Assembly: GCA_947247005.1 (NCBI GenBank)
Contig: OX365952.1
Location: 48,712,722 to 48,776,721 of the forward strand
Length of the DNA stretch: 64,000 bases
Direction of reading: 5' to 3'
DNA from: Spisula solida
Taxonomy: Eukaryota; Mollusca; Bivalvia; Venerida; Mactridae
Shown: in pieces, positions 61,708 through 64,000 of the stretch
Numbering within the stretch: position 1 is the stretch's first letter
How the letters are laid out: every line of letters starts with the position of its first letter
Program-made: the position numbers and the translations under genes
The notes under the pieces: generated by a model
The model's database searches: none
What the model was told of the DNA's origin: nothing
Seen by the model: the letters and a program-made list of their open reading frames with translations, nothing else

Positions 61708-62118
61708 TAGCAATACCACGTGGCTTTTGGCTACAGTAACAAGTAGAAATTTGTAAACATCGGTACAAAAATAAAGCCATAAGTATTTTATTTCTTCATC
61801 GATTTCTATAAAATATACGCCACGCTAAGGGGAAAAGTATTTGCTTTCCGTGAAATATTAGATATTTTTCAGCAGTTTTACTGATATATCCTTTACCCTG
61901 TGAAACCTACACGTTCCACAGTTTCACAGGATAATGGACAAAACGGCACAGGGGCCGAAAAATATTTTATATTTCACGGAAAGCAAATAATTGTCCCCTT
62001 AGCGTGGCGTATATTTCATAGAAATCGATGAAGAAATAAAATACTTATGGCTTTTTTATTTTCCAATGTTTACAAATTTCTTCTTGTAACTGTAGTCAAA
62101 AGTCACGTGGTATTGCTA
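61708..62118. repeat. 411-bp near-palindrome (fold-back element)
   Basis: The left arm (61708-61870) starts TAGCAATACCACGTGG and the right arm (61957-62118) ends CACGTGGTATTGCTA. The arms are about 160 bp and stay alignable throughout, including GCCACGCTAAGGGG / CCCCTTAGCGTGGC. Inside, CCTGTGAAAC and GTTTCACAGG form a second stem. Similarity extends a few bases outward (TATATAACAG / CTGTATAATA). Confidence 0.85.
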
Positions 62119-62139
62119 CACTGTATAATAAAAACTCTC

Positions 62140-63150
62140 ACTACTCGGTATTTTTCTGATTAAACTTTGCGAGTCACGTGATTACCACATGACCTACCTG
62201 TGACATAAACAAGGATAGTTTAAACAAGCAACAATATCAATATCACGCGAATATTTATTAATTTTTTTTACTTTTGCAATACGCCATTGATAAGTGACTC
62301 AGTACCTTTCAAGTTAATTAAGCTTTAATAATTGCACATCAATCCATTAAAGCACCATAGCACTAAATAAGCTCTGCTTAATGATACTAGAGTTACACTT
62401 ATTACCCTTTATATTTTAACACAATTAAACCAGCATGACCTTTATGTTAGATAAATTTTTCCAGGTATGATGCTTTTCATTCTTTTAATAAAACTAATTT
62501 AATGTTTTCATCCATGTTACTGAGAATTCCTACATTTCAGATTCAGATTACACCAACTGAACCTCGTATTTCATATTGGTTTCTATATTTCTCACCATGC
62601 AATACTTGTTTCTGTTAAAAGTTGAGTAGAAGCCACCAGATGTGTGAATTCTCCTGGAAATGTGTATGTTTCTTCCTGTGATGGTTTAATCCATTGATAT
62701 TGAGAGATTGTGTTTTCCCTAAGCTTATTATACCGTGTCAGTATGTAAGAATGGCGCCAATCAAATCTGCCTGACTCTGATTCCTTCGCCTATAATTGGA
62801 AATATAAATATTTAAAATTGTTTGTTTGTTGATCATTACACGATCAAAGATCTTCATGCTTTTGCATTTTGAAATTAGATTTTTATAATATATATATTAT
62901 TGGAGTCATGCTTGCCGTTGATCGGTTAGTTGGTTGGTTTGTTAAATTGTCTGTGCGAATTTTGTTCGGGCTATATTTCTCTGTACCCATTGGTCGTGAC
63001 ATTTGTGTTGTTTTATAAAGCATTGAAAGTTTAAATGGTCATGCAGCATGCTTACATATCTAAAGCAGAGGCGACAATTCTGAGACTTTATCTTGTGGTA
63101 ATAGACTCATAGTTTGGTTTATTTGCTTTTATTTATCCTCGCCACCGGAA
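62140..63150. other. Non-coding stretch, nothing recognised
   Basis: AT-rich sequence without protein-like frames or identifiable repeats. Confidence 0.4.
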
Positions 63151-63315
63151 ATCCATATGGGCAAGGCCCCCAGAAGAGGCTAGTCACTTTAGTTTTTGGG
63201 GGATATTGCATGATACAGATTCCCCAGTTCCAGAAGCATCCCTGGTTCTTTTACGATGGAAAGCATCATACATGGGACCTCGCTTAACGTCTCGTCCAAA
63301 GACTGTTAGTAATTT
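63150..63315 (+). repeat. Possible SINE tail remnant
   Basis: GGTTCTTTTACGATGG, then ATACATGGGACCTCGCTTAA and CGTCTCGTCCAAAGAC resemble a conserved repeat tail I recall from bivalve genomes. No tRNA-like head is seen nearby. Weak. Confidence 0.25.
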
Positions 63316-63967
63316 TAGTTATGTAAGGTGGGAAAAACTGAAAAGCATTTCTGTTTTTTGACCGTCTGAAGTAGGGACTCATAGCTTGTAGTTATCTTCT
63401 TTTATAGATCAGCAGTGAAAATATCAATGCCGTTAAAAAAAACGGGATCTATAATTCGAAATGAGCACTATAAAGGTTAAGCCTTGCTTATCGTAGTCAG
63501 TGTTACACCCAACTGATTTTGAGACACCTAACTTCAAATTGTGTGCGCTTTTTAGCCACACAGTATGGGGAATACATGTTTTAAGTAGCATGCCTTGTTT
63601 AATTCGAATTGCTGAAATTGATTAGTACTTTCCTTGTATAATATAGTTTCACTTCACTTGACATTTAGGGCAGATAGTATGTGTTTTTTGTTGTACGTCT
63701 TTAACTGTCAAAAACAAAGAAAACATTAAAGTTTATAGCTTCATCGTCAAGGGATAAATTCTTTACACAAATTAGACATGTGAATAATTGATAAGAGATT
63801 GTCTTAGAATTAAAGTAGGCACCAATTTACTGTGCCAGTAAATATATCATGCCATTACACACTGAGAGTTTTTATCATCCTGTCTCACAATGCTGCTCAT
63901 TTAACGAGGATGTTACAATCTGTGTAGGCTGCAGCTTTAACCCTCTCACTGATTATAGAACTTTGAA

Positions 63968-64000
63968 TTAGGCCAGGACTTTTTAATTTTACGGTTTACT
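63968..64000 (+). mobile_element. Left end of a MITE I-type element, cut by the window
   Basis: TTAGGCCAGGACTTTTTAAT followed by TTTTACGGTTTACT resembles the left terminal repeat at 35769. The rest lies beyond the window. Confidence 0.4.

Overview
The window is eukaryotic nuclear DNA: AT-rich, intron-bearing and full of interspersed repeats. Its repeat types and its one clear gene fit a lophotrochozoan, most likely a bivalve mollusc. Species cannot be fixed from the sequence alone. I see no prokaryotic gene organisation, no rRNA, no functional tRNA and no CRISPR array.

The only well-supported protein-coding gene lies on the + strand at 7605-18324. Seven coding exons splice cleanly (GT/AG, phases agree) into a predicted 1072-residue protein. 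Domain order is RRM-like, KH-like, disordered linker, macro domain, disordered linker, C3HC4 RING, Deltex C-terminal (DTC) domain. In vertebrates the ADP-ribose-reading macro domains (PARP9) and the RING-DTC ubiquitin ligase (DTX3L) are separate proteins that form a complex; here both sit in one polypeptide. This is the main biological observation. A possible short isoform ends in intron 5, and the 3' UTR region carries a decayed minisatellite of TGATGTCA-like motifs.

Region by region: 1-1.6 kb has nothing recognisable. A decayed non-LTR retrotransposon lies at about 1.65-4.1 kb. Two Helentron-like (HINE-like) repeats lie at 5.1-7.0 kb. The gene at 7.6-18.3 kb has introns loaded with MITEs and a composite 2.6-kb inverted-terminus element. 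From 19 to 64 kb there is essentially no recognisable coding sequence. That part holds several families of non-autonomous elements with internal tandem repeats, MITEs of at least six terminal-repeat types, tRNA-derived SINE remnants and a series of minisatellites (27, 27, 46, 20, 69 and 30 bp units). The 20-bp array is about 3.1 kb long and contains an exact-period 664-bp higher-order duplication. A 411-bp near-palindrome lies at 61.7-62.1 kb.

A theme across the repeats is that several otherwise different HINE-like families share one architecture: a short subterminal inverted repeat, a CCGT-rich tract, a tandem core, the inverted repeat again, then a hairpin and a TTGTT-like end. Several also carry AGGTCA half-sites in DR1, DR2 or IR3 arrangements matching nuclear-receptor sites. 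Two such elements lie in introns of the Deltex-like gene. One nested insertion can be compared with uninterrupted copies of its host MITE, and shows insertion into a T run without an obvious target-site duplication.
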